This document shows positions 1 to 7,849 of a DNA stretch of 32,928 bases, piece by piece (the stretch's first letter is position 1; every line of letters starts with the position of its first letter). The DNA comes from an uncultured Cellulomonadaceae bacterium. GTDB lineage: Bacteria; Actinomycetota; Actinomycetes; Actinomycetales; Microbacteriaceae. A program made the translations under genes and the position numbers. The stretch is from NCBI GenBank assembly GCA_913063365.1, contig CAJXYC010000003.1:1-32928 (forward strand), in the 5' to 3' direction. The notes beneath the pieces were generated by a model, which did not search any database, was not told the origin of the DNA, and saw only the letters and a list, made by a program, of their open reading frames with translations.

Positions 1-692
1 AGATATCTGATGACGACCAGGCACTATGCGAGGCAGTGCTCGCGGGGGAGCGGGAACACGAAGCCGGTCGTGCCCCAGAGTGGCCGGTCAGACTTCCCGC
101 CTCGCAGTTTGACTCCTGGGTATACGAACCAGAAGAAATGCTGGCCCGCAGTACCCAGCCACGCCCGCCAACAACCGGGCTTGCCCAACAGCGGGGTAAC
201 CAATTTCACGCCTGGGTCGAGGATTATTTCGCCGGCACCCACCGAGGCGTCTTCGCCGATGTGGATGCAGACGGCGACGACACCCAGAGTGTCGATACGG
301 CTGTCGAGAGCTGGCAGCGGGCCTTTGAAGCCAGTGAATTTTCACACCTCGTTCCCGAAGCCCTGGAGCGAGAGATTCACTTGCCCCTGGGCGGCCACGT
401 CATCATCTGCAAAATCGATGCAGTGTTCCGCCGTGACGGCCGGATCGTGATTGTGGACTGGAAGACAGGCAAGACCCCTGAGGGAGACGAACTCGAGCGG
501 AAATCTCTTCAGCTGGCTCTCTACCGAGCGGCGTGGTCGGCGTGGAGCGGGACCCCGGCAGAGGAGATTGACGCGGTCTTCTGGTTCTCGCAAGAAGCGA
601 AAGTCGTGACCCCCGCGCAGCTTGCGACCACAGCAGAACTCGAGCAGCTGCTTATCGACGCGAAAGAACGCTCAGCCGAGAAACGTCTCTAG
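1..692 (+). CDS. C-terminal part of a UvrD/RecB-like (AdnA/AdnB-type) helicase-nuclease with PD-(D/E)XK nuclease domain; truncated by window start
   Basis: Frame stays open from position 3 (ISDDQALCEAVLAGEREHEAG...), so GTG36 is not the real start. Motifs GNQFHAWVEDYF, ICKIDAVFRRDGRIVIVDWKTGKTP and QLALYRAAWS are typical of the RecB-type nuclease domain. Position upstream of nudC/uvrD2 fits adnB. Confidence 0.82.
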   Translation, partial: ISDDDQALCEAVLAGEREHEAGRAPEWPVRLPASQFDSWVYEPEEMLARSTQPRPPTTGLAQQRGNQFHAWVEDYFAGTHRGVFADVDADGDDTQSVDTAVESWQRAFEASEFSHLVPEALEREIHLPLGGHVIICKIDAVFRRDGRIVIVDWKTGKTPEGDELERKSLQLALYRAAWSAWSGTPAEEIDAVFWFSQEAKVVTPAQLATTAELEQLLIDAKERSAEKRL

Positions 693-1880
693 CGATTCGC
701 GGAACCAGTCAGGCTCCAAGTGGTAGTTGCTCTTAAACAACCCACCCGACTCATCTGACTGATAGAACACGTGGAGATAGTCGGCGCCGTTGAGTGTGGC
801 GAGGTCGGGAAGAATCGTCATTGATCGAATCCGAGTGTCTTGCCAGCAGAGCGCCTGGGTTCCCGGTTGGCAAAACAGCAGCCCCGCAAATCCTGCACCA
901 GAGGGCCCGATGATGTGGGTCGATTCCCGGAATACCCGAATCTGTTCCTCCAGAGACAGCTTTTCGGGGTAGCAGGGCTCGAAGCCAAACTCCTTCGCCA
1001 CGGCCATCACCTCGTCCTGGTTATAGGACCGCCTCGCGGTGTCTCTTGCGAGCATGATTTTGCGGTGTGGTGTCACCGGTTCGGGGGCGTATGCCTGCAG
1101 AAAGACATCGCGGTAGCTCTCCATCCCCTCCCGGTGCAGCATGTGAATCCGGGGGTCCATCGTGGGATGGGTTTTTCGCTGCGGGAGGTTACTCACCTCG
1201 AGCGGATCAATCCACACCAGCTCCTTTGCCGCCACCGCCGACCATTCCGGAACACGAATGACGTCCCGTCCGTGAAGAAACAACTCCAACGACTCGGCCA
1301 TCGTGGGGAATCGGTAGATCTGCTCGGGCATCAACACGGGCCAGTCGCGAAGGTGGTCGGGAAGCCGGTTGGCCAGATGCACCTGCGGGAGAACATCGAC
1401 CAGCCAGTGATACCAGTTGGTGAAGTCTCGTCCACCGAGAAAAATGGCTTTGTCCACCTTCATCTCAGGACCGCGCTTGGTATCGACAATCACGTGGGTC
1501 CCATCGGACCAGACAATGCGGTTTCGGCGGTAGGTCAAGCGCCACGGCCCCTCCACCCGCCGGGGCGGGAGCATCAGGGTGTTGTCGTGGAGCAAAAACG
1601 GGAAATAACGGTTGTTGGTGACCAACGCGTCCTGCCACCTCGTCCAGGTGACGGCAGGAAACTGTTCGGGCTCTGGAGTAATCCGAGGCTCACCAAGGAT
1701 TTGCGAGCGGGAGACAATCGCGTCCGAGGGCTCATAGAACACCCCCTGCTCGGTGGCTCCACGTCCAGGTGAAATCACCACATCAGCCCGTTGGAAACGC
1801 CTGGGAACTATCCACCGTGTGAGCGGAGACGACAGCGCAGCGTGGAGCAGAGAGTAGAGGCCTCGAATAATGCTGCTCAC
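672..1880 (-). CDS. GT61-like (DUF563) glycosyltransferase
   Basis: 402 aa; FLGGRDFTNWYHWLVDVLPQV and IIGPSGAGFAGLLFCQPGTQAL are characteristic of the family; GTG start. Confidence 0.75.
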   Translation of the reverse strand: MSSIIRGLYSLLHAALSSPLTRWIVPRRFQRADVVISPGRGATEQGVFYEPSDAIVSRSQILGEPRITPEPEQFPAVTWTRWQDALVTNNRYFPFLLHDNTLMLPPRRVEGPWRLTYRRNRIVWSDGTHVIVDTKRGPEMKVDKAIFLGGRDFTNWYHWLVDVLPQVHLANRLPDHLRDWPVLMPEQIYRFPTMAESLELFLHGRDVIRVPEWSAVAAKELVWIDPLEVSNLPQRKTHPTMDPRIHMLHREGMESYRDVFLQAYAPEPVTPHRKIMLARDTARRSYNQDEVMAVAKEFGFEPCYPEKLSLEEQIRVFRESTHIIGPSGAGFAGLLFCQPGTQALCWQDTRIRSMTILPDLATLNGADYLHVFYQSDESGGLFKSNYHLEPDWFRESLETFLG

Positions 1881-1891
1881 AGCGCTTGAGA

Positions 1892-2860
1892 CTAGTCCTC
1901 GGAGGCCGGAGGCTCCGCGAGGGGGTGTGGCGCCCGGGTAATGGGTTCGGTCAAAGTCGACTCCAAATCGCCGCCCACCCGGTCGTGCAATTCGTTGATG
2001 GCTGCTGTTGCCTGGTCGGTGATGACCTGATTGCCGGTGTCGAGACCGTGCAGGAGCCAGCGGGCAATATCGAGCTCCGCCCAGAAACGCCCTCTCTGAA
2101 AAAGCCTCTGATCTGCGGTGGGCCGGGCCTGGCGATAGGCCGTCTCAATGGGGCTGAGGAAATCTTTCATCGTGGGGGCCGTCACCCAGGCCACATCCCG
2201 TGCCGGGTCTCCCACCTGGAGTGAGCGCCAGCCCGTGACCGCAGTGACACGGTCACTTTCGACAAGGAACGAATCCAGGCGGAGCCTGCCATGGATGATG
2301 CAGGGCTCAAACTGCCAGAGCTCGTTGTCTTCATAGGCAGCTTCCCAGCGCCGAAGGAGTGATTGGGGGAGGAGTGTCGTTCCCGCGGCTCTATCCACCA
2401 CGCCCACTGCGATTCGCTGTGATTCGTTCGCGGAATGGATGGGGCGACCCTGTTCATACAGAGCGCTCGCCGGAATAGCGTGCAGGGTGGCCATTGCTTG
2501 CGCCACAGAGGCGACAGCCTCCGGTCCAAGCTTTTGTGGGTCTGGTCGGAAGCCTGGTAACCATTCGCCGACGGTGAGAGTCCGTCCACGCACATTCGTT
2601 TCGCCGTGAATGCGAGGCACTCCAAAAGGCAAACGAGATCGCAACCCGTCACCGATAGCCCCGAGTGCGCCGATTCGCTCTCTTGTGCCGAGTTCCTCGT
2701 CATCGGTCTGGGGAAGCTCCACCACCCACGCCCTCGAATCAACGTCAGTGGCGAGGGCTGCATGACGATGTTCATCCGAAATATCGGTCGTGCTCACAAG
2801 CGTCAAACCGGGCACCGCCGCCGAGGCTTGCGCCGCTAGCATGAGAGACAAGTGGCTCAT
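1892..2860 (-). CDS. Aminoglycoside phosphotransferase (APH)-fold protein, probably catalytically inactive
   Basis: Likely start is ATG at 2860 (MSHLSLMLAAQ). The ORF-track start at 2986 would overlap nudC. C-terminal IIHGRLRLDSFLV...VTGWRSLQVGDPARDVAWV aligns by eye with the APH HGDLxxxNxLV...IDWxxxxxGDPAxDLA signature. Confidence 0.7.
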   Translation of the reverse strand: MSHLSLMLAAQASAAVPGLTLVSTTDISDEHRHAALATDVDSRAWVVELPQTDDEELGTRERIGALGAIGDGLRSRLPFGVPRIHGETNVRGRTLTVGEWLPGFRPDPQKLGPEAVASVAQAMATLHAIPASALYEQGRPIHSANESQRIAVGVVDRAAGTTLLPQSLLRRWEAAYEDNELWQFEPCIIHGRLRLDSFLVESDRVTAVTGWRSLQVGDPARDVAWVTAPTMKDFLSPIETAYRQARPTADQRLFQRGRFWAELDIARWLLHGLDTGNQVITDQATAAINELHDRVGGDLESTLTEPITRAPHPLAEPPASED

Positions 2861-2948
2861 GCCCTCCAGGGTAGGCGGGCTCGCGGAGAGCATTCCGTTG
2901 CCACACCGGGTGCCTGCAGGCCCCACAGCCGTTGCCATCGGGGGTGAA

Positions 2949-3890
2949 ATGTCGCTGACACCTCGCTTGGCGCTGTCTCGCGCCAAACTCGATCGAGACG
3001 CCGATTCGAGGGCGATTCCAGGACTTCTCGACAGCTTGTGGGACCGGTCAGATACTCGCGTGGTGGCGACTTGGCGGGGAGAGGTGTTGGTTCGACCGGG
3101 AAACGGTCTGGCGTTGAACTACCTCCGTCCAGAGGAGCTCGAGCGCCCTCAGATGTTGATTTACCTCGGCAAGAGCATTGCGGCAGATGAAGACTTGTCG
3201 GAGGGTGCGGCGGTTTTAGCCGCAGTGCTCACTGATGACGAGGCCCGGGCGATCCAGTCCGATCCAGCGCAGTGGGTGAGCGGTCGGACAAGCGGGCACG
3301 CGTTGTCTGACCGGGACGCCGGCGTGCTCGCCCAAGCGTTAGCACTTGCCAATTGGCACTCGGCCCATCGTTTTTCACCACAATCGGGTGTTCCACTTCG
3401 CAGTGATCAGGCGGGATGGGTTCTTGTCGACGAAGACTCCGGGCACAGTGTGTTTCCCCGCACGGATGCGGCCATCATTGTGCTGATTACGGATGACGAA
3501 GACCGGATTGTGCTGGGTAGCAACGCGTTGTGGGATTCGCAGAGGTATTCGCTGCTCGCGGGCTTTGTCGAGCCGGGGGAATCTCTGGAAGCAGCCGTCA
3601 TGAGAGAGGTGTGGGAAGAATCTGGGCTTCGCGTGACAAATCCGCGCTACGTCGGATCTCAGCCGTGGCCGTTTCCCGCCTCGCTGATGTTGGGTTTTCG
3701 TGCGGATTTGGACCATGAGGCCTCCGGTCCGCTTCGCCCGGACGGCACGGAAATTGTCGACTTGCGATGGTTTAGCCGAGAGGAACTGCGAGCCTCCCTG
3801 GGAGAAGTGGTCCTTCCCGGCTCAACGTCGATTGCGCGAGCGATGATTGAAGACTGGTTTGGCGAAAAACTCCCGGAGATGTCGTGGTGA
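2949..3890 (+). CDS. nudC: NudC-like NAD(+)/NADH diphosphatase, Nudix family
   Basis: Nudix box GFVEPGESLEAAVMREVWEESGL followed by the NudC hallmark GSQPWPFPASLM. ATG2949 (MSLTPRLALSRAKLDRD) chosen over upstream in-frame TTG/GTG starts. Confidence 0.85.
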   Translation: MSLTPRLALSRAKLDRDADSRAIPGLLDSLWDRSDTRVVATWRGEVLVRPGNGLALNYLRPEELERPQMLIYLGKSIAADEDLSEGAAVLAAVLTDDEARAIQSDPAQWVSGRTSGHALSDRDAGVLAQALALANWHSAHRFSPQSGVPLRSDQAGWVLVDEDSGHSVFPRTDAAIIVLITDDEDRIVLGSNALWDSQRYSLLAGFVEPGESLEAAVMREVWEESGLRVTNPRYVGSQPWPFPASLMLGFRADLDHEASGPLRPDGTEIVDLRWFSREELRASLGEVVLPGSTSIARAMIEDWFGEKLPEMSW

Positions 3891-5572
3891 CATCTGCGGT
3901 ACTGGAGGGTCTTAACGAGTCGCAGCGATTAGTTGCCACCACCTTCGACGCCCCCGTGGTGGTCATGGCAGGAGCCGGCACCGGAAAAACGAGAGCGATT
4001 ACTCACCGAATTGCCTACGGGACACAGATTGGCGCCTACCGCCCCGGTGCAGTACTGGCCCTCACCTTCACCCAAAAGGCAGCCCAGGAAATGGCCGGGC
4101 GGGTGCGCTCGCTCGGTGTGGAGTCGGTGGCCTGTCGGACATTCCACTCGGCGGCTTTGCGCCAGCTACAGCATTTTTGGCCGCAGCTCACCGATGGCTT
4201 TTTGCCAGAAATCCTCACCGCGAAGGGCAGTGTCGTCGCGCATGTGCTGCAAACACTGGGCGTCGAGGTCGACCAGGCGGTCTTGAGAGATATCGCCGGT
4301 GAAATCGAGTGGCGAAAGGTCAAAGCCTTCTCGGTTGACGACTACATCCACCAGGTGGAGCAGGGGCTCCGACCTCTTCCCTCCGAGATGACACCCGAAC
4401 TGATGCGCAAGGTGATGGACCGCTATGAAACGGTGAAAGACGAGCGGCGGCGTATTGACTTTGAGGACGTGTTGCTCGCGGCCGCTGGAATGCTGGAGAG
4501 TGAGCCCGCCATTTTGAACCGAGTGCGGGAGCAGTATCAGCACTTCGTTGTCGACGAATATCAAGACGTCTCACCTGTCCAGCAGCGCCTGCTGGATCTA
4601 TGGCTCGGGACGAGCTCGGATATTTGTGTCGTGGGTGATGCCTCGCAAACCATCTACAGCTTCGCCGGCGCCACCAGTGACTATCTCGTCCGCTTCTCAG
4701 AGGCGTTTCCACAAGCACGGGTGGTGCGACTCGAGCAGAACTACCGGTCAACCCCGGACATTATTCGGGCGGCCAACCTGACAATGAAGGGCCAACCAGG
4801 GGCCTTGGAACTGCGACCACAAGACGAGGCCACCACACCTCTTGTGTATTGCCAGCACGCCTCTGATGACGACGAGGCCACGTGGATTGCCCGGACTATC
4901 GAGCAGTATCTGGCAGAGGGGTATCAGCCATCCGATATCGCGGTCTTACACAGGTTTAGCGCCCAGGCGCTTCTCACCGAGGCGGCTCTAAAGAGTGCCG
5001 GTATCTCCGTCCGAAGCCAGGGGGGAACACGATTTTTTGATCAGCCTCATGTCAAGCGGGCTGTGATGGAGATTCGTGGAGCAGCGGTCGCCCACACTCC
5101 AGGGCCCGTCCCACGCGTGGTGGCCGACATTCTCTTCGGCCTGGGCTTTACCGACGACGAACCAGACCACCAAGGGGCGACACGATCCGAGTGGGAAGAC
5201 TTGCGGGCGCTGATGGATATGGCTGAGCGCTTTGGCACAAACGGTTCGCTGCAGGAATTTTCCGAAGAACTCGTCAGGCGAGCCCAAGCCCACGATGAGC
5301 CCACAATGCCAGCGGTGACCTTGGCCACAGTGCATTCGGCGAAGGGTCAGGAGTGGAAAGTGGTCGCTGTGGTCGGGCTCTCAGTTGGGCAGTTCCCCAT
5401 TTCATATGCCACCACAGAGGAGGAACTGGCAGAGGAGCGTCGGTTGTTTTATGTCGCGCTCACACGAGCGCAGGAGCGTTTGGTGTTGAGCTGGTCCACC
5501 CATGGCCAGCCCGGGAGGGGTTCGGCCAGGACCATCAGTCCTTTTGTCGAAGAGCTTGGTATCGCGGTTTAG
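3884..5572 (+). CDS. ATP-dependent DNA helicase, UvrD/PcrA superfamily (UvrD2-like)
   Basis: Walker A GAGTGKTRAITHRIAY, DEYQDVSPVQQ, GDASQTIYSFAGA, LEQNYRSTPDIIRAAN, TVHSAKGQEWKVV, EERRLFYVALTRAQERLVLSW. GTG start overlaps the nudC end by 7 nt. Confidence 0.93.
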   Translation: MVTSAVLEGLNESQRLVATTFDAPVVVMAGAGTGKTRAITHRIAYGTQIGAYRPGAVLALTFTQKAAQEMAGRVRSLGVESVACRTFHSAALRQLQHFWPQLTDGFLPEILTAKGSVVAHVLQTLGVEVDQAVLRDIAGEIEWRKVKAFSVDDYIHQVEQGLRPLPSEMTPELMRKVMDRYETVKDERRRIDFEDVLLAAAGMLESEPAILNRVREQYQHFVVDEYQDVSPVQQRLLDLWLGTSSDICVVGDASQTIYSFAGATSDYLVRFSEAFPQARVVRLEQNYRSTPDIIRAANLTMKGQPGALELRPQDEATTPLVYCQHASDDDEATWIARTIEQYLAEGYQPSDIAVLHRFSAQALLTEAALKSAGISVRSQGGTRFFDQPHVKRAVMEIRGAAVAHTPGPVPRVVADILFGLGFTDDEPDHQGATRSEWEDLRALMDMAERFGTNGSLQEFSEELVRRAQAHDEPTMPAVTLATVHSAKGQEWKVVAVVGLSVGQFPISYATTEEELAEERRLFYVALTRAQERLVLSWSTHGQPGRGSARTISPFVEELGIAV

Positions 5573-6351
5573 AGCTCGCGGCACTGACACATCGGATCAA
5601 ACTCCGCCTTGTCGGTCTCCAAGGCCCTCGAATCTGCTCGGTAGCGGTGAATCAGGCTCCCTGGTGACTGGGACCACCAGTCAGAGCGGGATACCACCCC
5701 TGGTAGTAACAACCCCAAGACGTGGGAAGCGGTGTCGACCGCGTGAGTGTCTGCCAAAGCCGATGGCATGTGAAAGAGCTGGGATTGAACGCTCAGCCAT
5801 TCCGCATCGGCTTCCCCTGGAGGCCCAAAAAGGCAGTACATACACGGCGTGTGGCCAGGGGTGATCACTGGGCCAATCGACACCGTCAAGTCAGAAAACA
5901 GCACCGGAATATGCCTGGTCTCGCCGTGGGACAGGGATCGAATCCACTCAGGGTGAAAGACGTAGTCGGCGACCACGACGACACAGTCAGCCTCAGAGAC
6001 CTCGTGTGTCAGGGCAGCGATTTGGCTGAGGCGCTGTCCAAGAGGTGTCATCGCTCGAGAGTCGCCAAGCACCTGCACGGTGAGAGTCGGCTCGCTCGGC
6101 TGTTTCTCACACGCCGGGATCAGCTGCTCGAGAAGATCGGTGGCCTCGATCCGGGTGAGCCCTAACTGCTCGGCCATGATCACAAACCCTGTCTGGCTTA
6201 CTCCCTCTTGCAGGGCATGCAGAAGAGGTGACGCGGCGTCTGGCACATCAGTGACGGCGAGAGCCGGTGAATCCACGCCGATTGTCAGCGAATCGGGTGT
6301 TCGCCAGACAACCGGTCGGTGTGGGGGGAGTCGAAATATTCGCTCAGCCAT
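5569..6351 (-). CDS. ThiF/E1-like or TOMM cyclodehydratase-like (leader-peptide-binding-type) protein
   Basis: 260 aa; VLFSDLTVSIGPVITPGHTPCMYCLFGPPGEADAEW resembles the E1-like/ocin-ThiF region of cyclodehydratases; CxxC plus C-terminal CQC as possible Zn ligands; lies between uvrD2-like and metalloprotease genes. Confidence 0.65.
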   Translation of the reverse strand: MAERIFRLPPHRPVVWRTPDSLTIGVDSPALAVTDVPDAASPLLHALQEGVSQTGFVIMAEQLGLTRIEATDLLEQLIPACEKQPSEPTLTVQVLGDSRAMTPLGQRLSQIAALTHEVSEADCVVVVADYVFHPEWIRSLSHGETRHIPVLFSDLTVSIGPVITPGHTPCMYCLFGPPGEADAEWLSVQSQLFHMPSALADTHAVDTASHVLGLLLPGVVSRSDWWSQSPGSLIHRYRADSRALETDKAEFDPMCQCREL

Positions 6352-6400
6352 GCAGGCATCGTGCAGAAAAACAGCTGGTGCCCGCGGAAACTATCCCCAG

Positions 6401-7759
6401 CTAGGACTGATCTGGTGTGTCGTCTGACTCGGAACCAAATACGTCTTCTAGGAACTTGTCGACGTCGGAGTCCGATTCAGGTGCCTGACCAATCCGCGCC
6501 ACAAAACCTGAGACGTCGGCAAAATCGTCCTCTGTTGGCAAGTTATCCGGGTAGCTCCATAACCCGTCGCGCACTTCCGCGCCGTGTGCCGAGAGCACCT
6601 CTCCCCACATCTTCGAGGCCTCGCGGAGGCGTCTGGGGCGAAGCTCGAGTCCCACAAGAGTCTTGAATGCCTGCTCCGCAGGGCCACCCGTAGCCCTCCT
6701 GCGCCTCATCGCTTCGGCAATCTTTTCCGCATCGGGCAGTCTGCTCGCTGCCTGGGCTGTGATGTGGTCGACCCATCCTTCAATGAGCGCCAACATGGTC
6801 TCCAGCCGCTCGAGAGCTCTTTCTTGCGCCTCGGTGCGCTCGGGAAGCAACGCTCCGCTGGAGAGCAAGCGGGAGATCTCCTCGGGGTTGCTTGGAGTGA
6901 TGGATTCCGCGAGGTCCATCAGCTTTTCGCCGTCAATGTGAATTCCCCGCGCAAAATCACCCACCAGGCTCATCACGTGCAGTCGCAGCCAGCGCGCGTG
7001 CCGGAAAAGCCGCTGGTGCGCGAGCTCTCGAATGGCCACGTACAGATCCACCTGTTCAGGTGCGACGCCGAGACCGTCGGCGAAAGTGTCAATATTTTGC
7101 GGCACAAGCCCCGCTCGAACATCGTGTTCGTCCCCGCCCTGCATGAGCGGCACTCCGATGTCACCACCGGAGATGACTTCCTTCGAGAGTGAGCCCACGA
7201 CCTGCGCAAGCTGCATACGAAACAAGCTGCTCGTCATTTGGGTGAGCACGGGCGAGCCCGTCAACACTCCCTTCACTTCCTCTGGAGCCTGCTCCTCGAT
7301 CACTCCCGTGATGGCGCGAGAAAGGGCCTCGGACACCGGGTCGGACATTTCTTGCCAAATCGGAAGTGTGGCTCGCGCCCAGTCTTGACGGGTCATAAGC
7401 AACGGAGTGCCACCAGGCTCTGCCATATCGGTGACTTCATTGAGCCATAGCGCTGCAGTGGAAAGCAGTTGCGCCAGAGCCTCGGCGCGGGCCGGGTCGA
7501 CCGACCGGGCTCCGTCACCGGCGACTCTGACAGCGTGATCCCGAGACGCCGTTCCGGAATTCTGCATCGCGCCGGTGAGCCCGGTGGCGAACTGCTCCAC
7601 CATTCCTTGCAGTTGGCTGGGGTCTCCGGTAAATCCTGCGGCGCGAGCGAGCTCTTCTGGGTCAAAACCCTGTTCGCCTTCGAACATCCGGCGCACCGCA
7701 TCCCGAATCCACTCGTTCGGATCTGGCTGCTTTTCGGACTCGTTTGAATCATCCGCCAT
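6401..7759 (-). CDS. Zinc-dependent metalloprotease-family protein (DUF2342 type)
   Basis: 452 aa; WIRDAVRRMFEG N-terminus, VAIRELAHQRLFRHARWLRLHVMSLVGDFARGIHID and AQAASRLPDAEKIAEAMRRRRA...LVGLELRPRRLREASKMW are characteristic. Confidence 0.8.
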   Translation of the reverse strand: MADDSNESEKQPDPNEWIRDAVRRMFEGEQGFDPEELARAAGFTGDPSQLQGMVEQFATGLTGAMQNSGTASRDHAVRVAGDGARSVDPARAEALAQLLSTAALWLNEVTDMAEPGGTPLLMTRQDWARATLPIWQEMSDPVSEALSRAITGVIEEQAPEEVKGVLTGSPVLTQMTSSLFRMQLAQVVGSLSKEVISGGDIGVPLMQGGDEHDVRAGLVPQNIDTFADGLGVAPEQVDLYVAIRELAHQRLFRHARWLRLHVMSLVGDFARGIHIDGEKLMDLAESITPSNPEEISRLLSSGALLPERTEAQERALERLETMLALIEGWVDHITAQAASRLPDAEKIAEAMRRRRATGGPAEQAFKTLVGLELRPRRLREASKMWGEVLSAHGAEVRDGLWSYPDNLPTEDDFADVSGFVARIGQAPESDSDVDKFLEDVFGSESDDTPDQS

Positions 7760-7825
7760 AGCTCCACGCTAGTGGCGGGTCTGCCAATCGTGGCGGACTG
7801 TTCGCCGGTAGCTACACTTGCCGGG

Positions 7826-7849
7826 ATGGGCGGAGAGCGGAGTCAATGA
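7826..7849 (+). other. Putative 7-codon leader ORF (MGGERSQ*) coupled to the downstream protease CDS
   Basis: ATG GGC GGA GAG CGG AGT CAA TGA; its TGA overlaps the downstream ATG (ATGA, 7846-7849). A TACACT -10-like hexamer (7813-7818) lies 7 nt before its ATG. Confidence 0.4.

Noticed and set aside
10-450. 146-aa plus-strand ORF at window start
   Set aside because: Out of frame with the PD-(D/E)XK nuclease reading frame, which is the real CDS.
840-1772. 310-aa plus-strand ORF
   Set aside because: Lies entirely antisense to the GT61-like CDS, has no recognisable domain and low-complexity antisense composition typical of GC-rich genomes.
2182-2775. 197-aa minus-strand ORF
   Set aside because: Alternative frame of the APH-fold CDS on the same strand; no family signature, and the 1892-2860 frame has clear APH-like motifs.
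5569-6351. RiPP/thiazole biosynthetic gene cluster
   Set aside because: No YcaO, dehydrogenase, transporter or precursor peptide ORF nearby; the ThiF-like gene sits in housekeeping synteny.
6584-7192. 202-aa plus-strand ORF
   Set aside because: Antisense to the DUF2342-type metalloprotease CDS; shadow ORF.
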